Of a DNA stretch of 64,000 nt, positions 55,201 through 62,420 are shown piece by piece (position 1 is the stretch's first letter; each line of letters starts with the position of its first letter). The position numbers and the translations under genes are program-made. The stretch covers positions 186,001-250,000 of the forward strand of contig NZ_CAJTXD010000003.1 of the NCBI RefSeq assembly GCF_910580175.1. Reading direction: 5' to 3'. The stretch is from an uncultured Alistipes sp. Lineage in GTDB: Bacteria > Bacteroidota > Bacteroidia > Bacteroidales > Rikenellaceae. Under the pieces are notes generated by a model. It had not been told where the DNA came from. It saw only the letters and a list, made by a program, of their open reading frames with translations, and made no database searches.

Positions 55201-56313
55201 CAGTCCGTTGCCTTCGGTAGCAAGCCACAGCGTGCGGTCGTTATCTTCGGCGATGGCGCTGATGACCGGGGAGATGTGTTCTCCGTGATGGTTCGAAGAG
55301 ACGCGGTAGAACCGGTAGTTGTCGTTGGCTACGTTGTGGTATTGCACGCCGCAGTGGAATGTGCCGATCCACAGCGTGCCGTTGTCGTCGCAGAGCATGG
55401 AGATGATCGAGCGGACGTTGATCTCTTCGTTTTGTTCGTAGTTGCACAGGATGAAGCGTCCCGAATGGAGGTCGAGCATCTGGAGTCCGCCGTAGGAGCC
55501 GACATAGTAGAATCCGTTTTCGGCTTGTACGACGGCTCTTACATTGTTGTGTATCAGCGATGTTTTGTCGCCGCTGCGATGCTGGTACCAACTCGTGCGC
55601 CACATGGGGTCGATGCGGCACAATCCTGCGTCCCGCGTCGCGATCCAAAGATTCCCTTCGGCGTCGGTCTGCAACGAGTTGACGGTTCCCATTTGCTCCC
55701 TGTGCACGATCCGCCCATTCTCGATGCAGAGCATCCCGAGTTTGGAGGAAGTGAGAATCAGTCTGTTGTGCGAAACGATCAGGTTGTTGACATGGCCCGG
55801 ATGTTCTTCGAGGCCGTTGAATGAGAAGACGGTTTCGGGCTGGGGGTATTCTCCCGCAGGCAGCGTGCTGTCGATGCGCAGGATACGGTCGTTGTCGACG
55901 ATGTAGATTTCATCGCCGTTGCAGGCCATGGCGCTTACGTCCCCGCTGTATAGCAGGTCGAACCGCTCGTGCCGCAGATCGTAGCGTTCGACGCATTGCA
56001 GCGACCGGATGAAGATGTGGCCGTTGCGGTCGCTGTGCAGTTGGCGGATGTTGTTGCTGCTGATTCCGTAGGGGGAGCCGTCGGGTTTGAACTGGTCGAC
56101 CGTGCGTCCGTCGAATCGGTTGAGACCGTCTTGTGTCCCGATCCACACGAATCCGAACTCGTCCTGGCAGAAGCAATTGACCGTCTGGTGCGAAAGGCCT
56201 TCGGTAACGCTGAGAAAACGCATCTGGATGTCCCGCGTTTCAGGGTGCACTGTCCATGGCGCGGCGATGCAAAGAACGACAGCCAGTAGACGACAACGAT
56301 TCATGGCATTCAT
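52249..56313 (-). CDS. Hybrid two-component system sensor/regulator (HTCS) of the PUL
   Basis: 1354 residues. A signal peptide (1-24) leads to two seven-bladed propellers of Reg_prop repeats (about 30-690, e.g. FGFVWIGTQDGLNRFDG). A Y_Y_Y domain, one membrane span (about 785-810, WFLLLIAVSSLIVLW) and a HisKA domain with His845 (SHEFRTPLT) come next. A HATPase (DTGVGIAPEHLDRIFERFW), a receiver domain with Asp1147 (LSDIMMP) and an AraC-type helix-turn-helix (about 1250-1354) complete it. The sensor reads the glycan in the periplasm and the C-terminus activates PUL promoters. All phosphorelay residues are intact. Confidence 0.97.
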   Translation of the reverse strand: MNAMNRCRLLAVVLCIAAPWTVHPETRDIQMRFLSVTEGLSHQTVNCFCQDEFGFVWIGTQDGLNRFDGRTVDQFKPDGSPYGISSNNIRQLHSDRNGHIFIRSLQCVERYDLRHERFDLLYSGDVSAMACNGDEIYIVDNDRILRIDSTLPAGEYPQPETVFSFNGLEEHPGHVNNLIVSHNRLILTSSKLGMLCIENGRIVHREQMGTVNSLQTDAEGNLWIATRDAGLCRIDPMWRTSWYQHRSGDKTSLIHNNVRAVVQAENGFYYVGSYGGLQMLDLHSGRFILCNYEQNEEINVRSIISMLCDDNGTLWIGTFHCGVQYHNVANDNYRFYRVSSNHHGEHISPVISAIAEDNDRTLWLATEGNGLIRFDPENAYFDLFPGLANNTVIKTLHYDADRHQLWAASLFNGIDCIDLRTRQCTHVEPSVWNAEERCVGRAHNILRIIDDGRSGLLLATRIGLVRLNREKMRLEAVDNEAIFRRSVSQIWDIARSNGKLWITTSFDLMQLDEASGAVRHYSFAEISGTQAKQHINHLLCDSAGELWLGSTGSGIFRYDPQNDTFEHYGSDRGLASGFVTALADRPAFMPKSDSTSNTIYVGHSHGISWLDEHRSQFENYGMANGFPLSNVCENGLYISDNQNIFVCGPQGVVHIRSGQFRERYADYRIHIKGLLVDNCPVHPGDSLRLLAASPLYCHRMTLPSRYSSVTFRIAGNHFVNAPAAGLEYCLEGFDSHFIKAENTTQVTYMNLKAGRYRFVVRGMLPDRNGRRPETTFDLRVKAPLYARPWFLLLIAVSSLIVLWKLWKLWLQHQKLEQMLRIEQLEKEHIEQSNTQKFRFFTNVSHEFRTPLTLIMGQVEVLLMRQDIAPSVYNRILSVYRNTQRLKNMVDEIIDIRRLDQSQLRLHVDREELGAVAKGIWLLFQDYASQRGIEFRFAKPETPLELEFDRRRLEKVLDNLLSNAFKYTASGGCIAMSVSAGDNEAVISVADTGVGIAPEHLDRIFERFWQDEQTNAAINQYGSGIGLSQAKNLVEMHGGRITVESEPGKGSVFSVHLPLSLHRDDPNIIFVDNTEKHPAAFLEQKCLEEAPQPEIEKNTKILLVEDHAEMLEMLRQIFEPLYEVHTAANGAEGLEAARALQPDLVLSDIMMPVMSGFEMCKRIKTGIETSHIPVVLLTAYHTEEHTLEGLLTGADDYIAKPFNVRILLARCNNIIVQRRHLQSRFRDTIDDREFVAATHPHDRKILSDAVAIVERHLADSEFDVNAFASELGLSRTLLFTKLKGIAGQTPNEFILSVRLRQALERLKTDPRASVAEIAYDTGFSSPSYFIRCFRNKFGVTPSVYRKRSSGAPPKV

Positions 56314-56390
56314 TTCTTTTTTGTTTTAGGAATGCTGCTCGGTATAGGGTCTCTTGCAAAAATCGAACGACCGATGCGTTGCCGGCCCTT

Positions 56391-57821
56391 TTATTTTGGT
56401 TGTGCCGCGTCGCAGTCGGCCGAATCGGAGTGATACGGGAAAGCGGGCAGCCCTGCGTGGTTGTATAAGTCGATTCGGTGCCAGTCGGCGAAAGCATAAC
56501 GAAGCGCACACGGTGCCGGCACCTCCGCCGACCGCACCTCGACGGTAGACCGCGCTGTGCCGACCCGGGCCGTAGCCGGATGATAGATGCCGTCCGCTCC
56601 CGCCAGTTCGAAGCCTGTTATCGGCCGGTTCAGTGGATTGAGTCCTCGTTCCGCGTGGTCGAAATGGACGATGGCGCCTCCTTCGATGTAGTCGACCCTT
56701 GAGACCGTCGGCCCCGAAGCGGGCAGTCCTTCGATTCCGTAGACGTTGACCAGTGCCGAGTAGAAAACCCGTTCGGCGACCTTGTCCTTTTTGGGGTAGT
56801 GGCCCAAGTGTTCGTCGCCGATGTCCGAGGTGCCGACCATCCAGGCGTGGCTGTCCGCATCGGTCGCTTTGATTTGAGCTTCGATAAGACGCGCGCCACC
56901 AAGTTTGCCCTCGCCATGGTAGGGGCAGGGCGCGATTTGGCAAACGATGAAAGGAAGTTCGGGTTGTGCCTGCTTCCGGCGCCAGAGGGCCATCAGTTCG
57001 CGCAACATCGGAGCGTAGACGTGGGCGTTGCGGCGGTTGCTCTCGCCCTGCAACCAGACCACGCCCCGAACAGCATAACCGGTCAGAGGCTCGATCATGC
57101 CGTTGTAGAGTTTGCAGGGGTCGCGGTAGGGCTTGTCGGCATGGGCGATATAGTCTTTGGGGTCGAATTTCGCGATCGTCTCCGCATCCATCCACGATTC
57201 GATGCGCGATCCGCCGTAGCTGGATACGATGAGTCCCACCGGCACATCGAGTGTTTCGGTCAGGCGGCGTCCGAAGAGGTAGGCCACGGCGCTGAAGTTC
57301 GCGACCTGCCTGGGCGTGGCCTGCGACCACACGCCCCTGCATCCGCTTTGCGGCGTATCTGCGCAGCATCGGCCCACCGTAAAGAGACGCAATCCTTTGT
57401 ATTTCAGCGAAGCGGCGATTTCCGCGGCAGCACCTTCGACGGGCTGCGACGGAAAGCCGCGCATGGGCATCTCCATGTTCGATTGTCCCGAGCACAGCCA
57501 TACTTCGCCGATCAGGATGTCGTCGAGACGAATCGTGTTCTCCTCCCGAACTTCGATCCATTGCGGTTCGAACGAGGCTTCCGGAGTATCGAGCGCAATG
57601 TGCCAGCTGCCGTCTTCCGCTGTCTTGACAATCCGGTCGTTCGATTCCCACGAACAGCGAACCACGACCTGACGCCCGGGTTCGGCTGTTCCGCGCAGCA
57701 TGGCTGAACTCCGTTGTTGGAGCACCATGTGATTGCCGAATAAGGAATGAAGCCGTACTTCGGCCTGCAAGGGCGTGCAGAGAATGACGAAAAGAAGCAA
57801 AAGAAGCAGTTGCGGTCGCAT
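56391..57821 (-). CDS. Sialate O-acetylesterase-family carbohydrate esterase
   Basis: 476 residues with a signal peptide (MRPQLLLLLLFVILCTPLQA). The N-terminal beta domain (SLFGNHMVLQQ) is typical of the family. GQSNMEMPM holds the catalytic Ser, VSSYGGSRIESWM follows, and VVWLQGESNRRNA is the central block. DIGDEHLGHYPKKDKV lies near the expected Asp/His, though the order differs a little from the usual DxxDIHP. It is about twice the length of the other esterase of this locus and not its close copy. It has its own operator-bearing promoter and may be the first gene of the regulated set. Confidence 0.88.
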   Translation of the reverse strand: MRPQLLLLLLFVILCTPLQAEVRLHSLFGNHMVLQQRSSAMLRGTAEPGRQVVVRCSWESNDRIVKTAEDGSWHIALDTPEASFEPQWIEVREENTIRLDDILIGEVWLCSGQSNMEMPMRGFPSQPVEGAAAEIAASLKYKGLRLFTVGRCCADTPQSGCRGVWSQATPRQVANFSAVAYLFGRRLTETLDVPVGLIVSSYGGSRIESWMDAETIAKFDPKDYIAHADKPYRDPCKLYNGMIEPLTGYAVRGVVWLQGESNRRNAHVYAPMLRELMALWRRKQAQPELPFIVCQIAPCPYHGEGKLGGARLIEAQIKATDADSHAWMVGTSDIGDEHLGHYPKKDKVAERVFYSALVNVYGIEGLPASGPTVSRVDYIEGGAIVHFDHAERGLNPLNRPITGFELAGADGIYHPATARVGTARSTVEVRSAEVPAPCALRYAFADWHRIDLYNHAGLPAFPYHSDSADCDAAQPK

Positions 57822-57838
57822 GGAGAGGTATTTTTTAA

Positions 57839-57846
57839 CAAAGTAA
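57839..57846 (-). promoter_or_regulatory. -7-like element of the acetylesterase promoter
   Basis: On the minus strand TTACTTTG (57846-57839), seven of eight matches to TAnnTTTG allowing for the N positions. It would give a start about 12 bp before ATG 57821. There is no -33 TTTG. Confidence 0.5.
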
Positions 57847-57866
57847 TCCTCTTGGCGGTTTTTGCG

Positions 57867-57898
57867 ATGAAAGAAATATCCGGATAAATGGTAAAATC
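57867..57898 (-). promoter_or_regulatory. Candidate hybrid-sensor operator, acetylesterase promoter
   Basis: ATGAAA, then ATCCG-N7-GGTAAAATC on the plus strand; 26 of 32 bases match the box at 52214-52245. The distance to the -7-like element is 28 bp in both cases. Confidence 0.6.
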
Positions 57899-57899
57899 G

Positions 57900-58172
57900 T
57901 ACAAAAACACGATTGCTATTATTCTTATTTCGGCGTTATTCCCGCTGCAAATCGTTGTTTGTAAAATGGTTGTGGAGTGCGATCCGTTCCCTGATCCGTT
58001 GCCGTTTCCGAATCGAAGAACGAATCGGCGGCGAACATTTCGCTCGACGTTTCGATCCCGTATTCCGACCGTTCGGCAAGGAGCCGAGAAACTATCGGTT
58101 GCGATTCTGCGTTTCAACCACCTATTTATTACGCTTCGTTCGCCCGTTTTATCCGATTTTCTTCTTATCTTT
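57900..58172. other. Intergenic segment without a gene
   Basis: About 270 bp between the esterase operator and the palindromic repeats. Small open frames exist but none has a start context or family look. TATCTTTG at 58166-58173 lies exactly 73 bp before the matching place in the next repeat unit, so this end may be a worn third copy of the repeat. Confidence 0.4.
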
Positions 58173-58320
58173 GGCTGCGCCCAAGATACTCTCGTTCGGC
58201 AAAATGCAAGCGAGCTTGCTTTTACCCTCGCTTATTCGTATCTTTAACTTCGTTCAAGATACTCTCGCTCGGCAAAATGCAAACGAGTTTGCTTTTGCCC
58301 TCGCTTATTCGTATCTTTGC
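58173..58320 (+). repeat. Two tandem promoter-bearing palindromic repeats (73-bp period)
   Basis: Copies start AAGATACTCTCG at 58183 and 58256 and end TATCTTT at 58245 and TATCTTTGC at 58320. Each has outer arms AAGATAC/GTATCTT and an inner hairpin (GGCAAAA-GCAAAC / GTTTGC-TTTTGCC in copy 2). Differences between copies inside the hairpin are compensated (AAGCGAGCTTGC against AAACGAGTTTGC). The element also occurs at 18782-18857. Confidence 0.85.
58288..58319 (+). promoter_or_regulatory. Promoter in repeat copy 2, reading toward the flippase gene
   Basis: TTTG (58288-58291), 20 bp, TATCTTTG (58312-58319). It predicts a start near 58327 and a 13-nt leader. The matching place in copy 1 reads TATCTTTA, one base off at the key G. 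Confidence 0.75.
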
Positions 58321-58339
58321 TGGATATATTCGGTTTCCC

Positions 58340-59809
58340 ATGCTCGAAAAGTTGGTCAAACAGACTGCCGTCTACGGCATCAGCACCATCGTGGTCAGGT
58401 TCCTCAGCTACCTGCTCACGCCTTACTATACCCGTATTTTCGGGCAGGAGACCTATGGCATCGTTACCGACGTCTATGCCCTTATCCCCTTGGCCCTCAC
58501 GCTCCTTACTATGGGCATGGAGTCCAGTTACTTCCGCTTTTCCGCCAAGGCCGATCAGGCTGGCGGCGATGTCGTCGCGGCCAAGCGGCGGCTTTTCGCG
58601 ACCACCTGGGGCGTCACTTCGTTAGCGGCGCTGCTCTTTTTCGCTGCCGTCGTCTTTTTCCGCGGCTCTTTCTCCCGTTGGATGGGGGCTGCTTACGTCG
58701 CCCACCCCGAGTATGTCGTCTGGGTCGGCGCCATCGTTTTGTTCGACGTCTGGGCTTGCATCCCTTTCTCCCGCTTGCGCGAGCAGGGACGGTCGCTCAC
58801 GTTCGTCGGGTTCAAGGCGCTCAACGTCGTTCTCAACGTCGCGCTCGCCTTCGCTTTCGGTATCGCGGGTCTTTTCGCTTCCGACTTCGGCGTCGGGTGG
58901 GTCTTCGTCGCCAACCTCATCGCCAGCGTCGTTACGTGGGGTGTCATCCTTTCTACCGTCGACCGCACCGTTCCGCGCATCGACCGGGCGTTGCTCGCCG
59001 CCGTCTTCGTCTATTCCCTTCCGTTGCTCGTCGGTGGGCTTGCCGGCACAGCCAATGAGTTTATCGACCGGCAGCTCATCAAGTATCTCGTGCCCTCCGG
59101 CGCCATGGCGCAGTTGGGCGTCTACGGCGCCATTACCAAGATCGCCGTCGTCATGATGCTCTTTTACCAGATGTACCGGCTGGCGGCCGAGCCGTTTTTC
59201 CTTTCCAATTTCAAGAAGTCCGACTTCGTCGCGATGAACGCCGCCGCTTTGAAATATTACGTCATGGTCTCGATGCTCATCTTCCTCGGCATCGCTTTGT
59301 TCCGCGATTTTTTCGCCTTGATCGTCGGGCGCGATTTCCGCGAGGGGATCTTCATCTTGCCCGTCGTGCTCGGGGCCAACATCCTCGCCGGCGTGTGGCT
59401 CAACCTCTCGTTCTGGTACAAGCGCGAGGAGCGCACGTCGCTGGCTATCGTCGTTACCGGCAGCGGATTGGCCGCCATGTTGTTGTTCGGTGGGTGGTTC
59501 ATCCCCTTGTGGGGATATTACGGCGCCGCTTGGGCGCGTCTGGTCAGCGAAACGGTCATGGTCGCCGTCAGTTGGTGGCTCAACCGGCGTTTCTTCCCTA
59601 CGCCCTACCCCTGGGGCCGTATCGGCGAAGCGGTCGTCGTGGCGTTGGCTGCGTTCTTCGCCGCTGAATTCTTCAGTGCCCGTGCAGGCAATATCTTCGC
59701 GGGCTATGCGTTTAATATTGTGTTGTTTGCGGGTTATGCCCTCTACCTCGTCCGGCGCGAGCATATCGACGTGGCGGCATTGTTGCGGGCAGCCTGGAAA
59801 AGAAAGTAG
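58340..59809 (+). CDS. Oligosaccharide flippase (Wzx-like, MOP superfamily)
   Basis: 489 residues from ATG 58340 (MLEKLVKQTAVYGISTIVVRFLSYLLTPYYTRIF); a frame start at 58277 lies upstream of the predicted transcript start. About 14 membrane spans and the polysaccharide-biosynthesis domain pattern (N-terminal AVYGISTIVVRFLSYLLTPYYTRI, middle AVFVYSLPLLVGGLAGTANEFIDRQLIKYL) are visible. It probably flips a lipid-linked sugar across the inner membrane. No glycosyltransferase genes lie next to it, so the substrate is open. delta prime starts 6 bp after its stop. Confidence 0.88.
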   Translation: MLEKLVKQTAVYGISTIVVRFLSYLLTPYYTRIFGQETYGIVTDVYALIPLALTLLTMGMESSYFRFSAKADQAGGDVVAAKRRLFATTWGVTSLAALLFFAAVVFFRGSFSRWMGAAYVAHPEYVVWVGAIVLFDVWACIPFSRLREQGRSLTFVGFKALNVVLNVALAFAFGIAGLFASDFGVGWVFVANLIASVVTWGVILSTVDRTVPRIDRALLAAVFVYSLPLLVGGLAGTANEFIDRQLIKYLVPSGAMAQLGVYGAITKIAVVMMLFYQMYRLAAEPFFLSNFKKSDFVAMNAAALKYYVMVSMLIFLGIALFRDFFALIVGRDFREGIFILPVVLGANILAGVWLNLSFWYKREERTSLAIVVTGSGLAAMLLFGGWFIPLWGYYGAAWARLVSETVMVAVSWWLNRRFFPTPYPWGRIGEAVVVALAAFFAAEFFSARAGNIFAGYAFNIVLFAGYALYLVRREHIDVAALLRAAWKRK

Positions 59810-59815
59810 CCGATC

Positions 59816-60961
59816 GTGCGGTTTGCGGATATCATAGGGCAGGAGGAGTTGAAGCGGCATCTGGTGCAGTCCATCGATGCCGGGCGCGTGAGTCATGCCC
59901 AGCTTTTCGCTGGCAGCGCCGGAACAGGAGCCTTGGCCTTGGCCGTCGCTTATGTGCAGTACCTTTGTTGCCGGCATCGCAGCAACGGCGATTCGTGCGG
60001 CGTGTGTCCCGACTGCAAGCAGATCGAGACCTTGGCCCATCCCGACCTGCACATGGTCTTCCCTGTCAACAAGCAGGGCAAGAAGTCCGGCGAGGCGATG
60101 TTGAGCGACGAGTTTTTGCCCCGTTTCCGCGAGTTGTTCGCCGAGCGGCGCGGTTACGTCTCGCCCCACGTCTGGTACAACCGGCTCGATCTGGGCAAGA
60201 CGCTCAAGGGGATGATTTCTGCGCGCGAGGCCGACGAGATCATCCGCAAACTCTCGTTCAAGAGTTTCGAGTCCGATTATAAGATCATGCTCGTGTGGCT
60301 TCCCGAGACCATGAACGAGGAGGCCGCCAACAAGATTCTCAAGATTCTCGAAGAGCCATGGGAGCGTACGGTCTTCATCCTCGTTTCCGAGCGGCCCGAC
60401 AAGTTGCTGCCCACGATCCTTTCCCGCACCCAGGAGGTCGTCGTGCCCCGTATCGCGCCCGAGGTGTTGGAGCGTTTCGCCGTCGCCCGCGGGATTTCCG
60501 ACCCTCTCCAGGCGCGCAACATGGCCCGTCTGGCCGATGGCAATCTCTTGGAGTTGCAGCATCTGATCGCCGGCGAAAGCAACGTTTCGCGGCACGAGGA
60601 CTTCGAGTTGTTCTGTTCCTTGATGCGGTTGAGTTATAACGACAAGCATTTGGAGTTGCTCGGGTGGGCCGAGGAGGCCGCACAGCTTTCGCGCGAGCAG
60701 CAGCGGTCGTTGTTGTTCGACGCTTCGCGGCTGTTGCGCGAAAGTTTCATGCTCCACGCCGGCATTCCCCAAATCGGGTATCTGTGGGGCGAGGAGTTGG
60801 CTTTCTGCACCAAGTTTGCACCGTTCGTCGGGCCGCAGAATATCGAGCCGCTCATCGAGCAGATCGAGAGCGCCTCGGTGCAGTTGACGCAAAACGGCAA
60901 TCCCGCGATCGTCTTTACCCATTTCGCTCTCGCGGTAAGTAAATTGATAAAACGTTTGTAG
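59816..60961 (+). CDS. holB: DNA polymerase III subunit delta prime
   Basis: 381 residues with a GTG start at 59816. The AAA+ part opens with FADIIGQEELKRHLVQSI. The place of the Walker A motif reads GSAGTGALALA, without the Lys-Thr, as in clamp-loader delta prime subunits that do not hydrolyse ATP. Four cysteines (CCRHRSNGDSCGVCPDC) form the zinc module. ANKILKILEEPWERTVFIL is the sensor-1/arginine area. It helps load the sliding clamp. It is linked to the flippase and folK genes only by transcript. Confidence 0.9.
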   Translation: MRFADIIGQEELKRHLVQSIDAGRVSHAQLFAGSAGTGALALAVAYVQYLCCRHRSNGDSCGVCPDCKQIETLAHPDLHMVFPVNKQGKKSGEAMLSDEFLPRFRELFAERRGYVSPHVWYNRLDLGKTLKGMISAREADEIIRKLSFKSFESDYKIMLVWLPETMNEEAANKILKILEEPWERTVFILVSERPDKLLPTILSRTQEVVVPRIAPEVLERFAVARGISDPLQARNMARLADGNLLELQHLIAGESNVSRHEDFELFCSLMRLSYNDKHLELLGWAEEAAQLSREQQRSLLFDASRLLRESFMLHAGIPQIGYLWGEELAFCTKFAPFVGPQNIEPLIEQIESASVQLTQNGNPAIVFTHFALAVSKLIKRL

Positions 60962-60963
60962 CT

Positions 60964-61479
60964 ATGGCACGTGCAGTTCTTCTGACAGGCGGCAATTTGG
61001 GGGATGTCAAGCGCACCCTTCAGGCAGCGCAGCAGCTCATCAACGCGCGCGTCGGCGCCGTCTTGCGGTGTTCGCACCGTTACGAGAGTTCCGCTTGGGG
61101 CTTCGCTTCCGATGCCGTGTTCTCCAACCAGGCCATCGAGGTCTCCACCGACCTTTCGCCCCTCGAAGTGTTGGACGCCCTCCAGCAGATCGAGTGCGAG
61201 TTGGGGCGCAACCGCGCTGCCGAGACGCTCGAAAAGGCCCGTACGGGTGCCGATTACGTTTCGCGGCCCATCGACATCGACATCATTTTCTACGACGATG
61301 CTGTCATCGAGGAGGAGCGGTTGACCGTACCCCATCCCCGGCTGGCTCTGCGCGAATTCGCCCTCGTGCCGCTTTGCGAGATCATGCGCGACAAGCGGCA
61401 TCCCGTTTTGGGATCGACCGTCGGGCAGATGCTCGACGCCCTGCGGGCGCAATCATCCGACCGGACATGCGGAGAGTAG
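60964..61479 (+). CDS. folK: 2-amino-4-hydroxy-6-hydroxymethyldihydropteridine diphosphokinase
   Basis: 171 residues. TGGNLGDVKRTL (residues 7-18) is the substrate loop, SSAWGFASDAVFSNQAIEV the central block, and RPIDIDIIFYDD (near 98) holds the two magnesium-binding Asp. FolK transfers pyrophosphate from ATP to the pterin in folate synthesis. It starts 2 bp after the delta prime stop and ends inside the start of the lipoprotein gene (13-bp overlap). Confidence 0.95.
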   Translation: MARAVLLTGGNLGDVKRTLQAAQQLINARVGAVLRCSHRYESSAWGFASDAVFSNQAIEVSTDLSPLEVLDALQQIECELGRNRAAETLEKARTGADYVSRPIDIDIIFYDDAVIEEERLTVPHPRLALREFALVPLCEIMRDKRHPVLGSTVGQMLDALRAQSSDRTCGE

Positions 61480-62420
61480 GATACATATTCGTTTGTGCCT
61501 TGGCTTTGGCGGCGGTCTCTTGTTTCAAGAAGGTCGCCTACCGCACGGAGTGCGTGGTCAAGCCTTTGCAGCAGGCTACGGCCGACGATGGCAATCCCTC
61601 CGTCGTCCCCGGTGCCGCGGCGTTCGCGTTCGATGCCGATACGACCGCCTGGACGGTCGCTTCCTACGACGATGCCGTGTCCGGGATCATCACCTCCAAG
61701 TCCGATCCGGCCGTCAAGCGGGATACCCCTTTCGCTTTTTCGCAGTCTTACGGCGACAGGGGTTGGATCAGCTTGTTTCTCGACCGGGAGCGGCAGATGG
61801 TGGTGGTCGTCGACCCCGTCGACAGGCTCTATGCCTATACCGATCTGTTGATCGGTGTCAACCACAGTCCGCTCTACGTTTCGTTGGTTTTCCAGCCTTG
61901 GAAAGAGGGTTTTTCCTATAAGAGCAGCAATTGGAGCGTCTACAATCCGTTCTACGAGCCGCCTTTGTTGCTCGACTGCTTCGTCGATGCCCAGGCGCAG
62001 GATGAGGAGGGCGCTGCCGGGGCGCCGCTCCAGTCTTCCAAGGTCTATGCCTATGCCGCCGACACTACGGCTTGGCGGATCGCTTCCTACGACGATGCCG
62101 TTGCCGGCATCATCACATCCAAGGCTTCCGGGCAGACGCGCACGTCGCCCGATTTTCCCGCTTATCCCGTTCCCGAGAGCGACCTCTTCAGCATGGAGGT
62201 TTCCGCTTCGACGTTGATGCTCGTGGTCGTCGACCGTTCGCACCGGATTTATGCTTATACCGAATCGGAGGTCGACCTGGCGGGGGCAAGTCCTACATTT
62301 TCCGTTCTCTTCCGGCCTTGGGTCGACGAGTGGATCGTCCTGCGCGACGGTTGGTGCTTCGTCGACGAGCGGTTCGCGCCCCAGGACGACGAAGAACAAA
62401 TTCAACATCCCGAGCAATGA
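61467..62420 (+). CDS. Internally duplicated lipoprotein of unknown function
   Basis: 317 residues from ATG 61467 (MRRVGYIFVCALALAAVSC, lipobox AVSC). I do not recognise a family. About 140 residues are repeated. AFAFDADTTAWTVASYDDAV at 52-71 matches VYAYAADTTAWRIASYDDAV at 193-212. VVVDPVDRLYAYTD near 115 matches VVVDRSHRIYAYTE, and LVFQPWKE matches VLFRPWVDEW. The protein is beta-rich and probably periplasmic or outer-membrane anchored. Its stop overlaps the next start (ATGA), so it may work with the Ig-like lipoprotein. Confidence 0.7.
   Translation: MRRVGYIFVCALALAAVSCFKKVAYRTECVVKPLQQATADDGNPSVVPGAAAFAFDADTTAWTVASYDDAVSGIITSKSDPAVKRDTPFAFSQSYGDRGWISLFLDRERQMVVVVDPVDRLYAYTDLLIGVNHSPLYVSLVFQPWKEGFSYKSSNWSVYNPFYEPPLLLDCFVDAQAQDEEGAAGAPLQSSKVYAYAADTTAWRIASYDDAVAGIITSKASGQTRTSPDFPAYPVPESDLFSMEVSASTLMLVVVDRSHRIYAYTESEVDLAGASPTFSVLFRPWVDEWIVLRDGWCFVDERFAPQDDEEQIQHPEQ

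Noticed and set aside
58173..58320. CRISPR array
   Set aside because: Only two units, with a 73-bp period, palindromic to the core and no unique spacers; a third copy of the same element lies 39 kb away as a single unit.
59816..60961. Damaged ATPase because of the missing Walker A lysine
   Set aside because: Loss of a functional P-loop is normal in clamp-loader delta prime subunits.
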